Origin: JBCCFK01 sp965262315
GTDB taxonomy: Bacteria; Actinomycetota; Acidimicrobiia; Acidimicrobiales; UBA8592
Length of the DNA stretch: 32,807 bases
Reading direction: 5' to 3'
Assembly (NCBI GenBank): GCA_965262315.1
Contig: CBDHFJ010000091.1
Span: 1 to 32,807, forward strand
Shown here: piece by piece, positions 8,407 through 15,731 of the stretch
Layout: each line of letters opens with the position of its first letter
How positions within the stretch are numbered: position 1 is the first letter of the stretch
Position numbers and translations under genes: made by a program
The notes under the pieces: model-generated
What the model saw: only the letters and a program-made list of their open reading frames with translations
Told to the model about the DNA's origin: nothing
Databases searched by the model: none

Positions 8407-8412
8407 ATTGTG
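8407..8412 (-). promoter_or_regulatory. possible -10 box for leaderless truA
   Basis: CACAAT (minus) ends 6 nt before the truA ATG. It is one base off TANNNT, but the spacing equals that at nnr, the M28-like gene and the AI-2E-family gene. Confidence 0.25.
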
Positions 8413-8419
8413 GCCGGGC

Positions 8420-9217
8420 TCAGATCAGGTCACGACGCTCGAATGCCTCGACGGCAGCCCAGACGAGCACCGCGGTCGCAGCGGCCACCCCCAGCACACC
8501 GATCTCCAGACCGTCCCGCAGCGGTTGGCTGCCCACGGTCCGGTGGTGGGGCGACAGTGCGCGGACAGGGCCGAGCCAGCCGACGATGCCGCCCAGGCCG
8601 GCCACCACATAGCCGAGCGTGAACGCCACCGACGCCGCGGCGATCGCCACGCCGCGCTCCCCCGTCCACGCCGCCACGAGCAGCGCCAGCGCCCCGTGGA
8701 ACGAGGCCAGGACCGCCGTGGCGATCGCGGCGGCCAGCAGGTCGACGAACGCAACCTCCAGGTCGACCGCCGAAGAGAACGCACCCAGGACCAGCACGGC
8801 CACCAGGGCCAGCCCGACGACGACGACCAGGCCCACGAGCGAGCGCTCGCCAACCACCCGCCGACGACTGACCGGGTTCGCCATCACCAGATCGAGGAGT
8901 CCCGACCGTTGATCGCCGGCGAAGCGTGCGGCCACACCGACTGCGGCGATCGTCAGCAGGAGAGGCAGCACCAGACCGAACACCTCTGCCTGGAGGAACC
9001 CGGGCCCGGACGTGATGTCCAGCGCGCCGTCGCCTCCCAGGAACTCCTGGAGCACATCGGGGTAGTCCTCGACCGCTGCGGCCACGGCGTCGGAGTCGCG
9101 GACGCTCGGGTAGAGCGCCAACATCAGCGCGCTGTAGACCCCGATGCCGAGCATCCAACCGATGAGCGACCCCGAACGGTCCCGCAGGTCCTCTCGGGCG
9201 AGCGGGAGCGCCCTCAC
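8420..9217 (-). CDS. ABC transporter permease (ABC-2 type)
   Basis: 265 residues with about six hydrophobic segments (for example GSLIGWMLGIGVYSALMLAL, EVFGLVLPLLLTIAAVGVAA, SLVGLVVVVGLALVAVLVLG and the C-terminal GVLGVAAATAVLVWAAV). Layout resembles ABC-2 export permeases, with a periplasmic loop after the first segment. The GTG at 9215-9217 overlaps the stop of the ATPase gene (GTGA), so translation is coupled; the longer in-frame opening upstream lies antisense to the ATPase's frame and is not used. Substrate unknown; export of a drug, lipid or similar compound is inferred only from the family. Confidence 0.85.
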   Translation of the reverse strand: MRALPLAREDLRDRSGSLIGWMLGIGVYSALMLALYPSVRDSDAVAAAVEDYPDVLQEFLGGDGALDITSGPGFLQAEVFGLVLPLLLTIAAVGVAARFAGDQRSGLLDLVMANPVSRRRVVGERSLVGLVVVVGLALVAVLVLGAFSSAVDLEVAFVDLLAAAIATAVLASFHGALALLVAAWTGERGVAIAAASVAFTLGYVVAGLGGIVGWLGPVRALSPHHRTVGSQPLRDGLEIGVLGVAAATAVLVWAAVEAFERRDLI

Positions 9218-10110
9218 GAGACCGGCTCCGCGAGCTGCCCGAGGAAGACATCGTCCAGGGCGGCTCGGTCGGACGCGAGGTCCAGGACGTGGTGTGTGGC
9301 GGCCCACTTGACCACGTGGTCCACATCGCCGTCGACCGTGAGCGTGACCCGTGTACCGACGGGTGTCTGCTCCGCGTCGATGGAACACAGACCCGGGATG
9401 GCTCGAGCGAGCGCCAGGTCAGGGGCACCCCGAACGGTGACGACGAGCGTCCGCCGCGACCCCAGGTCCGTGGTGGTGGTGACGTCGCGCAAGCGGCCTT
9501 CCACGATCATCGCGACCCGGTCACAGATCGCCTCGACCTCGTGGAGGACGTGTGACGACACGAAGACGGTGGTGCCGGCGTCGCGTGCGTCCGCGACCAG
9601 GTGCCGGAACTCCCGCTGCATCACCGGATCCAGGCCCTTGGTCGGCTCGTCGAGCAACAGCACCGGAGGCCGGTGCATGAACGCCTGGACGAGGCCGACC
9701 TTCTGACGATTGCCGGCCGACAGGTCGCGCATCGCTCGGCCCGTGTCCAGCGACAGCCGCTCCGCGAGCGCAAAGCCGTGGGCCGGTGAGACGCCGCGCA
9801 ACTCCGCGAACCAGCGGATCAGGCGACCCGCCGTCATGGCGCCCGGCACGGTCAGCTCGCCGGGCAGGTGGCCCAACCGCCGGTGCACCTCGACGGTGTC
9901 CTCGCGAACGTCGAGCCCGAGGACGCTGATCGATCCATGGGTCGGGCGCACGTAATCGAGGATCATGCGGATGGTCGTCGACTTCCCTGCACCGTTCGGC
10001 CCGATGAAGCCGACCACCTCGCCTGGCTCGATCGTCAGGCTGAGCGCGTCGACGGCCACGATGTCGCCGAACGTTCGGGTCACGTCCACCAGCTCCATGG
10101 CTGCTGCCAT
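9214..10110 (-). CDS. ABC transporter ATP-binding protein
   Basis: About 298 residues from the ATG at 10108-10110 (an alternative ATG is at 10096-10098). Nucleotide-binding motifs in order: Walker A GPNGAGKST, signature LSAGNRQKVGLVQAF, Walker B VLLLDEPTKGLDP, and switch histidine in VSSHVLHEVE. This is the ABC-2 exporter class often paired with one hydrophobic permease, as here. The signature is LSAGN rather than LSGGQ, a variant seen in this class. The C-terminal 80 residues are an accessory domain. The next gene upstream is divergent, with only about 72 bp between starts. Confidence 0.92.
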   Translation of the reverse strand: MAAAMELVDVTRTFGDIVAVDALSLTIEPGEVVGFIGPNGAGKSTTIRMILDYVRPTHGSISVLGLDVREDTVEVHRRLGHLPGELTVPGAMTAGRLIRWFAELRGVSPAHGFALAERLSLDTGRAMRDLSAGNRQKVGLVQAFMHRPPVLLLDEPTKGLDPVMQREFRHLVADARDAGTTVFVSSHVLHEVEAICDRVAMIVEGRLRDVTTTTDLGSRRTLVVTVRGAPDLALARAIPGLCSIDAEQTPVGTRVTLTVDGDVDHVVKWAATHHVLDLASDRAALDDVFLGQLAEPVS

Positions 10111-10170
10111 GCCTCGAGCGTCGTCGAACCGTCGTCGCGCACCCAGGGCCCATGGTCCCGACCAGCGGAT

Positions 10171-10176
10171 TACGGT
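10171..10176 (+). promoter_or_regulatory. putative -10 box for the leaderless M28-like gene
   Basis: TACGGT ends 6 nt before the GTG at 10183. No Shine-Dalgarno is present. It lies in the 72-bp divergent gap shared with the ABC ATPase gene. Confidence 0.4.
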
Positions 10177-10182
10177 CGGACC

Positions 10183-11295
10183 GTGACCGCAGACGGAGCA
10201 GCACTCTTCGACCTGGTCGACCGCTACTGGTCGTTCGGGATCCACCGCGCCGGGACCGACGTCGACCGGACCACGGCGGCCTGGGTGGCCGACGAGCTCG
10301 CCGACCGCGGGCTGACGGTCGAGACGCACGCGGTCCCCTTCGGTCGGTGGATGGCGGACAGCACCCTGACCTGCGACGGCGAGCCCGTCGACCATCTGGC
10401 CGTGCCCTACGAGTGGACGGGCACGCTCCACACCGGAACCGTCGCGGTGCTGGACAGCGACGACCCCCACCACGGCGGCCGACCCGAGGCGCTCGTGGGG
10501 CCGATCACCGCCGCCCGGGCAGGCGGGGCCGCGGCACTGGTCGTCCCGACCGTCCATCCGGAAGGATCGCTGCGAGCGGTCAACCGCGACCCGGAGGCCG
10601 AGCCGTCGGACTTCCCGGTGGTCCTCGTACCGGGCCGCGATGCAGCACGCGTGCGTGCCGGCTCACTCCAGCTCTCGGTGCATGCGTGGACCGAGCCCGG
10701 GGCAACGACGAACGTCGTCGCCCGGAACGCGGTCCCGGGCCCGCCGCTGATCGTGACCACGCCCCTCACGGGATGGTTCGGCTGCGCCGGCGAGCGAGGC
10801 ACCGGTGTTGCCGTCCTCTTCCACCTGGCCGAGGCGCTGGCCGACCTCCCCCTGCTGGTACTCGCGACGGGTGCACATGAGCTGACGTACCTCGGTGCCG
10901 CGCGCTGGCTCGAGGAACACCCCGACACCGACGCCGTGGGCGTCGTCCACATCGGCGCCTCGGTGGCCGTCGTCGAGCCCGGTGAGGGCCCCGACCGGGC
11001 GCTCACGACCACCCGGACGGCCCGGACCTCGCTCCCGCCGGCCGCAGCCTCGGCGATGAGCGAGGCACTGGCCTCCGCAGGTCTCGATCTCCAGTGCGAC
11101 AGCGCGTCATGGTTGGGCGAGGCTCAGAGGTTCTGTCACCTCGGCATCCCGCTGCTGTCGATCACCGGCGCGGGTCGAGACTTCCACTGCCCCGAAGACA
11201 CGCCATCTCGCGCCACCACCCCCGCCGCGCTGAGGACGGTGGCTGAAGCGTTCGAGTCCGGGGCCCGAGCGCTGTACCGCGCCGCCACCACCTGA
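10183..11295 (+). CDS. M28 peptidase-like protein with degraded metal site
   Basis: 370 residues, no clear signal peptide. An early segment (about residues 55-150: GTVAVLDSDD, ALVGPITAARAGGAAALVVP) looks like a PA domain inserted as in many M28 aminopeptidases, followed by TNVVARN and an M28-like core. Of the usual ligands, the general-base glutamate (ATGAHELTYLGA) and the last histidine (DFHCPEDT) can be matched, but the HxD and DDxxSG segments read TTPLTGWFG and CAGERGTGVAV, and the late LDM aspartate reads VHIGASV. It is therefore either a non-enzymatic relative or uses other residues. The GTG start is supported by the TANNNT box, not by a Shine-Dalgarno. It is convergent with rplQ. Function unknown. 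Confidence 0.75.
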   Translation: MTADGAALFDLVDRYWSFGIHRAGTDVDRTTAAWVADELADRGLTVETHAVPFGRWMADSTLTCDGEPVDHLAVPYEWTGTLHTGTVAVLDSDDPHHGGRPEALVGPITAARAGGAAALVVPTVHPEGSLRAVNRDPEAEPSDFPVVLVPGRDAARVRAGSLQLSVHAWTEPGATTNVVARNAVPGPPLIVTTPLTGWFGCAGERGTGVAVLFHLAEALADLPLLVLATGAHELTYLGAARWLEEHPDTDAVGVVHIGASVAVVEPGEGPDRALTTTRTARTSLPPAAASAMSEALASAGLDLQCDSASWLGEAQRFCHLGIPLLSITGAGRDFHCPEDTPSRATTPAALRTVAEAFESGARALYRAATT

Positions 11296-11330
11296 CGCCA
11301 TCCTCCGCCGCAGAGCAGCCCACACGGGGA

Positions 11331-11356
11331 GCTCGATCCGGCTCCGCCGGTCGAGC
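11331..11356. terminator. hairpin between the convergent M28-like gene and rplQ
   Basis: GCTCGATCCGG / CCGGTCGAGC form a 10-bp stem with one bulged base and a 5-nt loop, in the 130-bp gap between two convergent genes. There is no clear T-tract on either side, so it is a candidate bidirectional terminator only. A second small hairpin (AGCGC / GCGCT) follows. Confidence 0.35.
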
Positions 11357-11425
11357 GCAACAGCGCTTGCGCTCAGCAGAGCGGCCAGAGGAGCGCCAGC
11401 GACGAAGCCGCGATTGCGAAAGGAC

Positions 11426-11779
11426 TCAGACCAACTCGATGCGCACCATTGGTGCGTTGTCGCCGTAGCGAGGGCCGACCTTGAGGATGCGGGTGTACCC
11501 ACCCGGACGGTCGGCGTAACGCGGACCCACGTCCTCCATCAGCTTGTCGGCGATCTCCTGGTCACGCAGGAAAGCCAGGATCTGACGGTGGTTGTGGAGC
11601 CCACCCTTCTTGGCCTTGGTGATCATCTTCTCGGCGATGGGGCGCATGGCCTTGGCCTTGGCCTCGGTGGTGGTGATGCCCTCGGCGGCGATGAGGGACG
11701 CAACGAGGTTGCCCATCATGGCCTTCTGGTGCGCGGAGCTGCCGCCGAAACGACGGCCCTTCTTGGGGGTAGCCGGCAT
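11426..11779 (-). CDS. rplQ: 50S ribosomal protein L17
   Basis: 117 residues, bacterial core length with no C-terminal extension. Family motifs GSSAHQKAMMGNLVASLI, EGITTTEAKAKAMRPIAEKMI and the final NAPMVRIELV are present. Last gene of the alpha operon, 8 nt after rpoA. Confidence 0.98.
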   Translation of the reverse strand: MPATPKKGRRFGGSSAHQKAMMGNLVASLIAAEGITTTEAKAKAMRPIAEKMITKAKKGGLHNHRQILAFLRDQEIADKLMEDVGPRYADRPGGYTRILKVGPRYGDNAPMVRIELV

Positions 11780-11787
11780 GGTCGTTC

Positions 11788-12726
11788 CTAATCCCGGGTG
11801 GCGAGCTGCAGACCGCGCTCGTCCAGCTTGACGATGACCTCGTCGAGGCTCTTCTGGCCGAAGTTGGTGATGGCCAGGAGGTCGTCCTCGGTCTTGCGCA
11901 GCAGCTCACCCACGGTGTTGACCTGGGCACGCTTGAGGCAGTTGCGGGGACGCTCGGAGAGGTCGAGATCTTCGATGGGGAGCTCGAGGTCGGGCGAGCC
12001 GGCGGTGCCGGTGGCCACGTCGGTGAGCTCCAGCGCCTGGGGCTCCTCGCTCATCTCTTCGACGAGCTGGACCAGGGCACGCAGGGTGCCGCCGGCGGAG
12101 GCGAGGGCCTCACGAGGCGAGATGGCGCCGTCGGTCTCGATGTCGAGGACGAGCCGGTCGAAGTCGTTGGACTGCTCGACGCGGGTGGGCTCCACCTCGA
12201 ACGTCACTCGGCGTACCGGCGAGAAGATCGAGTCGACCGGGATGACGCCGATGGTGGCGGAGGTCTTGTTGACCTCGGCCGACACGTACCCCCGGCCACG
12301 CTCGACGGTGAGGTCGAGGGCGAGGCGGCCCTTGCCGCTGACGGTGGCGATCGCGAGCTCGGTGTTCAGGACCTCGACCTCGGGGTTGCCGATGAGGTCG
12401 GCGGCGGTGACGGTGGCGGGGCCGCGAACATCGAGGCGGAGCACGACCGGTTCGTCGGAGTGGGTCCGGAGCACGAGGTCCTTGATGTTGAGGAGGATCT
12501 CGGTGACGTCCTCGGTGACACCGCTGATGGTGTCGTACTCGTGCAGGGCGTCGTCGAAGCGCACCTGGGTGACGGCGGCGCCGGGGATCGACGAGAGCAG
12601 GGTCCGGCGCAGCGAGTTCCCGAGCGTGTGGCCGAAGCCGGGCTCGAGCGGGGAGACGGAGAACCGCTGACGGGTCGGATGCTCCTCGTCGACTGCTTCA
12701 ACTGACGGGCGCTGAATGACCAGCAT
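11788..12726 (-). CDS. rpoA: DNA-directed RNA polymerase alpha subunit
   Basis: 312 residues. The N-terminal dimerisation domain shows PLEPGFGHTLGNSLRRTLLS and GPATVTAADL. A flexible linker near residue 230 leads to the C-terminal DNA- and activator-binding domain with NTVGELLRKTEDDLLAITNF and FGQKSLDEV. Length is normal. It sits between rpsD and rplQ as in most bacteria; the 93-bp gap to rpsD holds no gene. The ATG is at 12724-12726. Confidence 0.98.
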   Translation of the reverse strand: MLVIQRPSVEAVDEEHPTRQRFSVSPLEPGFGHTLGNSLRRTLLSSIPGAAVTQVRFDDALHEYDTISGVTEDVTEILLNIKDLVLRTHSDEPVVLRLDVRGPATVTAADLIGNPEVEVLNTELAIATVSGKGRLALDLTVERGRGYVSAEVNKTSATIGVIPVDSIFSPVRRVTFEVEPTRVEQSNDFDRLVLDIETDGAISPREALASAGGTLRALVQLVEEMSEEPQALELTDVATGTAGSPDLELPIEDLDLSERPRNCLKRAQVNTVGELLRKTEDDLLAITNFGQKSLDEVIVKLDERGLQLATRD

Positions 12727-12819
12727 GGCTACCTCTGAGGGTTGTCGCCGCCTGGGACGGCGAGCAATGGGGACGAGACGGGGTGCCCCGAGCCGATGCC
12801 GGGGCGGGTGTCGTGGTGG

Positions 12820-13436
12820 TTACTTGCTGTAGAGCTCGACGATGAGCTGCTCGCGCACGGGCACGTCGATCTGCTCACGGATGGGCAGCTCGCGGACCTG
12901 GGCGCCGAAGCCGTCCTCGACCATGTCGATCCAGGCCGGGGCCTGGCGGTCGAGCACGTCGAGGTTCCACTGTACGACGACCATGTCCCGAGTCTTGGGA
13001 CGCAGGGTGACGATGTCGCCCTTGCGAAGGCGGTAGCTCGGGATGTTGACGCGGCGGCCGTTGACGTCGATGTGGCCGTGGTTGACGAGCTGGCGGGCCT
13101 GCGGGCGGGTGGCCGCCCAGCCCGACCGGTACACGACGTTGTCGAGGCGCAGCTCGAGGTACCGGAGCATGTTCTCGCCGGTCACGCCTGACGGCGGCTG
13201 GCTTCCTTGAAGATGTTGCGGAACTGGCGCTCGGTGAGGCCGTACGTGAAGCGGGCCTTCTGCTTCTCCTGCAGCTGCAGGAGGTACTCCGAGACGTTCC
13301 CGCGGCGGCGGGTGCGGCCGTGGTCACCCGGAGGGTACGGGCGCTTGTCGAGGGCGATGGTCTCGCCCTTGGTGCCCCAGATGTTGGTGCCCAGGCGGCG
13401 GGACACGCGCGCCTTCGGTCCGGTGTAGCGCGACAT
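12820..13436 (-). CDS. rpsD: 30S ribosomal protein S4 (one frameshift)
   Basis: The N-terminal part (MSRYTGPKARVSRRLGTNIW to KEASRRQ) and the C-terminal part (VTGENMLRYLELRLDNVVYR to VELYSK, the S4 RNA-binding domain with RPQARQLVNHGHIDVNG) are both intact but in different frames. The break is at about 13186-13187, where family members read RRKGVTGEN; one G is missing from CAGGGCGTG, or GC is extra. A primary rRNA-binding protein, essential, so a sequence error is far more likely than a real defect. Confidence 0.93.
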
Positions 13437-13439
13437 GGA

Positions 13440-13838
13440 TCAGACCCTCCGCCGCTTGGCCGGGCGGCAGCCGTTGTGGGGAACCGGGGTGACGTCTTTG
13501 ATACCGGTCACCTCGATGCCGGCGTTCTGGAGCGACCGGATGGCGGTCTCACGACCGGACCCCGGGCCCTTCACCTGAACGTCGACCTTGCGGACACCGT
13601 GCTCCATGGCCCGACGGGCGCACTGCTCGGCGGCCATCTGGGCGGCGAACGGTGTGCTCTTCCGGGAGCCCTTGAAACCGACGTTGCCGGCCGAGGCCCA
13701 CGCCAGCACGTTGCCCTGCTGGTCGGAGATGGAGACGATGGTGTTGTTGAACGAACTCTTGATGTGCGCAACACCGTGGGTGATGTTCTTGCGCTCGCGC
13801 TTGCGGGGTCGACGACCACCGGCGGGGGGCTTCGCCAT
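13440..13838 (-). CDS. rpsK: 30S ribosomal protein S11
   Basis: 132 residues in one frame. Motifs HIKSSFNNTIVSISD, GFKGSRKSTPFAAQ and GIEVTGIKDVTPVPHNGCR are typical. It lies 3 nt from rpsD and 5 nt from rpsM in the alpha operon. Platform protein of the small subunit. It is the only fully clean gene between the frameshifted rpsD and rpsM. Confidence 0.98.
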   Translation of the reverse strand: MAKPPAGGRRPRKRERKNITHGVAHIKSSFNNTIVSISDQQGNVLAWASAGNVGFKGSRKSTPFAAQMAAEQCARRAMEHGVRKVDVQVKGPGSGRETAIRSLQNAGIEVTGIKDVTPVPHNGCRPAKRRRV

Positions 13839-13843
13839 GACTC

Positions 13844-14219
13844 CTACTTCGCCTTCTTCTTGCCGGCGACCGTCTTCTTCGGTCCCTTCCGGGTACGGGC
13901 ATTGGTGTGGGTGCGCTGTCCCCGGACGGGGAGGCCGCGACGGTGGCGCAGGCCCTGGTAGCAGCCGATCTCCATCTTGCGCTTGATGTCCTGGGACACC
14001 TCACGCCGGAGATCACCCTCGACGCGGAGCTCGCCTTCGATGTAGCCGCGGAGCTCTCGCGACCTCATCGTCGGTCAGGTCGCGGACACGAGTGTTCTCG
14101 TTGACCGATGTGGCCTCACAGACGTGGCGGGCCATGGTGGGACCGACCCCGTAGATGTAGGTGAGCGAGATCACCGCGCGCTTCTCACGCGGGATGTCGA
14201 CTCCGGCGATACGTGCCAT
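13844..14219 (-). CDS. rpsM: 30S ribosomal protein S13 (one frameshift)
   Basis: The ATG at 14217-14219 follows GAGGAG and gives MARIAGVDIPREKRAVISLT. The N-terminal frame breaks near 14057; the rest (ELRGYIEGELRVEGDLRREV to the basic tail TVAGKKKAK) continues in the next frame. Removing one A (minus strand) between GCG and GAG restores DDEVAELRGYIE, matching family spacing; otherwise two bases are missing. It contacts the P-site tRNA and the subunit bridge. Probably intact in the organism. Confidence 0.92.
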
Positions 14220-14233
14220 TTCTGTCTTTCTCC

Positions 14234-14347
14234 TCAGCCCTGGCGCTGCTTGTGGCGTGGGTTGCTGCAGATCACGCGCACGACACCGTGCCGGCGGATG
14301 ACGCGGCACTTGTCACACATGGGCTTGACGCTTGGACGAACCTTCAT
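14234..14347 (-). CDS. rpmJ: 50S ribosomal protein L36 (zinc-ribbon form)
   Basis: 37 residues: MKVRPSVKPMCDKCRVIRRH, then GVVRVICSNPRHKQRQG. Ligands Cys11, Cys14, Cys27 and His32 are all present, so this is the C+ zinc-binding form. It lies between infA and rpsM, the standard position. It is easily missed because it is so short. Confidence 0.97.
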   Translation of the reverse strand: MKVRPSVKPMCDKCRVIRRHGVVRVICSNPRHKQRQG

Positions 14348-14379
14348 TGCTGAACCTGTCTTGGGGGCGGGGGTTCGGA

Positions 14380-14604
14380 CTACTTGTACCGATAGGTGAT
14401 GCGGCCGCGTTCGAGGTCGTACGGCGTGAGCTCCACCTGGACCTTGTCACCCGGCAGGATGCGGATGTAGTGCATGCGCATCTTTCCCGAGATGTGGGCG
14501 AGAACTTTGTGGCCATTGTCGAGTTCGACTCGAAACATGGCGTTGGGGAGGGGTTCGATGACCGTCCCCTCCATCACGATCGCATCTTCCTTTGATTTCG
14601 GCAG
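14380..14604 (-). CDS. infA: translation initiation factor IF-1, probable CTG start
   Basis: An OB-fold protein that binds the 30S A site. Core AMFRVELDNGHKVLAHISGK and GDKVQVELTPYDL are typical. I place the start at the CTG (14602-14604), giving 74 residues opening MPKSKEDAIVMEG, which matches the usual 72-75 residue length, with AAGGAG about 8 nt upstream. The only other in-frame choice is a GTG at 14641-14643 that adds 13 residues with no ribosome binding site and would place translation inside the leader hairpin. CTG starts are rare, so this needs an N-terminal peptide or footprint to settle. Confidence 0.9.
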   Translation of the reverse strand: MPKSKEDAIVMEGTVIEPLPNAMFRVELDNGHKVLAHISGKMRMHYIRILPGDKVQVELTPYDLERGRITYRYK

Positions 14605-14676
14605 TTGTCCGACTCCTTGCTCGGGGGTGTGGTCCGCCGCCACACGCGAAGAAAGCGGCGGCCGAGCCAGCAGACA
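14605..14676 (-). promoter_or_regulatory. 5' leader of infA, similar to the rplM leader
   Basis: TGTCTGCTGG (14667-14676) at the predicted 5' end, a GC hairpin (CCGCCGC / GCGGCGG), GACCACACCCCC (14623-14634), then AAGGAG and the CTG start. Same order of elements as upstream of rplM. Confidence 0.4.
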
Positions 14677-14706
14677 AGCCTATAGGCGCGCGCTGCGCGC
14701 AACCAA
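14677..14706 (-). promoter_or_regulatory. promoter of the infA-rpmJ-rpsM-rpsK-rpsD-rpoA-rplQ unit
   Basis: Minus strand TTGGTT (14701-14706), an 18-nt spacer starting GCGCGC, then TAGGCT (14677-14682) running straight into TGTCTGCTGG. Same layout as the rplM promoter. This suggests the infA-rplQ block can be transcribed apart from secY-adk. Confidence 0.55.
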
Positions 14707-14834
14707 CCCTGTCTTCCCGCATCACAACGCTTGTTTCGGTACGGACCCCGTGTGAACGCGTTCGGTCCCCGAACGTGGGGTTCCGCCCCCGCGACGAGGC
14801 ACGCCGAGGGGACCAGCGCCTCCGGCGCAGCCGC

Positions 14835-14854
14835 ATCCCGACAACCGTCGGGAT
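14835..14854 (-). terminator. perfect hairpin just after adk
   Basis: ATCCCGAC-AACC-GTCGGGAT: an 8-bp perfect stem and 4-nt loop starting 7 nt past the adk stop. No T-tract. Together with the infA promoter downstream, it may mark the end of the S10-spc transcript. The rest of 14707-14834 shows no gene; map, often found here, is absent. Confidence 0.4.
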
Positions 14855-14860
14855 ACGGGA

Positions 14861-15432
14861 CTACACCGTCTCGATGACCTTCTGGAGGCGGGCGAAGACC
14901 TCTTCTTCGGTGCCGAGGCCATCGACCACGTGCAGGATGCCGCGATCCTCCGCCCAGCTCAGCAGCGGGGCGGTCTCGGCCTCGTACAGCTCCAGGCGAC
15001 GGGCGATCGACTCCGGCGTGTCGTCCTCGCGGCCTCGCGCCATCATGCGCTCGGTCACGACCTCGACGGCGACATCGAGATTGATGGCGAGCGTCGAGCT
15101 TGCGATCGCCGAGCAAAGCTTCGACCAGGGCGTACGGCCTGATCGCCGGCGTTCGTGGAAAGCCGTCGAGCAGGAAAGCCGGCTGGTCGGCGTCGGGCTT
15201 CTGGACAACCGCTCGTCGACCATCGCCGATCATGACGTCGTCGGGCACAAGATCACCGGCATCCATGATGGACCTTGGCCTTCTCGACCGAACTCGGTCC
15301 CTTCGGCTCGACCGCGGCGCGCAACATGTCGCCGGTGGAGATGTGCGGCACCTCGTACTCCTCGGCGATCCGCGCCGCCTGCGTACCCTTCCCCGAACCC
15401 TGCCGCCCCAGGATGATCATTCTGAGTGCCAC
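14861..15432 (-). CDS. adk: adenylate kinase (about eight small indels)
   Basis: The N-terminus reads MIILGRQGSGKGTQAARIAE (P-loop) and HISTGDMLRAAVE; the C-terminus from LAINLDVAVEVVTERMMARG to LQKVIETV is clean. Between them the frame changes repeatedly. Removing bases at about 15092, 15135, 15142-15143, 15224, 15270, 15292 and 15305-15306, and adding one near 15210, restores a normal chain with DAGDLVPDDVMIGMVDE, DADQPAFLLDGFPRTPAQA and LLGDRKLDLAINL. The product would be a short-LID enzyme balancing ATP, ADP and AMP. The likely start is the GTG at 15430-15432; an ATG at 15418-15420 is possible. Probably functional, with sequence errors. Confidence 0.88.
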
Positions 15433-15731
15433 CTTGCCCAACTCCATTGTTGGTTTTCGAGCTCGATTGAATCTATCGGCCGAGCACCGCGTTCGCGGAG
15501 TCAGCCCCACGACGTGTGGCCTCGGCTGCTTCTGCGGCCGCGTCGAAGGCGCTGCGATGTCGCTCGTCGCTCGCTCCTACGCGGTCGCGCCCTTCGACGG
15601 AACGGGGCCTTCGTAGCTTGGCCCCCAGCCTCGATCGATCCAGCTTCGGCTGTCGATCGACAAAGGCCGCATGAACGTCCAGGCCGACCACAGCCTTCGA
15701 TGCAGCAACCTCCGAGTTCTGAACCGAGATA
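15433..15731 (-). other. secY-adk spacer without a recognised gene
   Basis: About 300 nt between the last recognisable SecY residues (GFLK) and adk. All three minus-strand frames stay open for 150 nt or more after GFLK, so the true secY stop cannot be placed. The sequence has palindromes (GTCGATCGAC, GATCGATC) and repeated CGAAGG words but no domain I recognise. It lies in the indel-rich stretch, so reading frames here are not reliable. Confidence 0.4.

Noticed and set aside
14679..14686. CCTATAGG palindrome upstream of infA as an operator
   Set aside because: It overlaps the predicted -10 element and is not shared with the matching rplM promoter, so it is probably chance.
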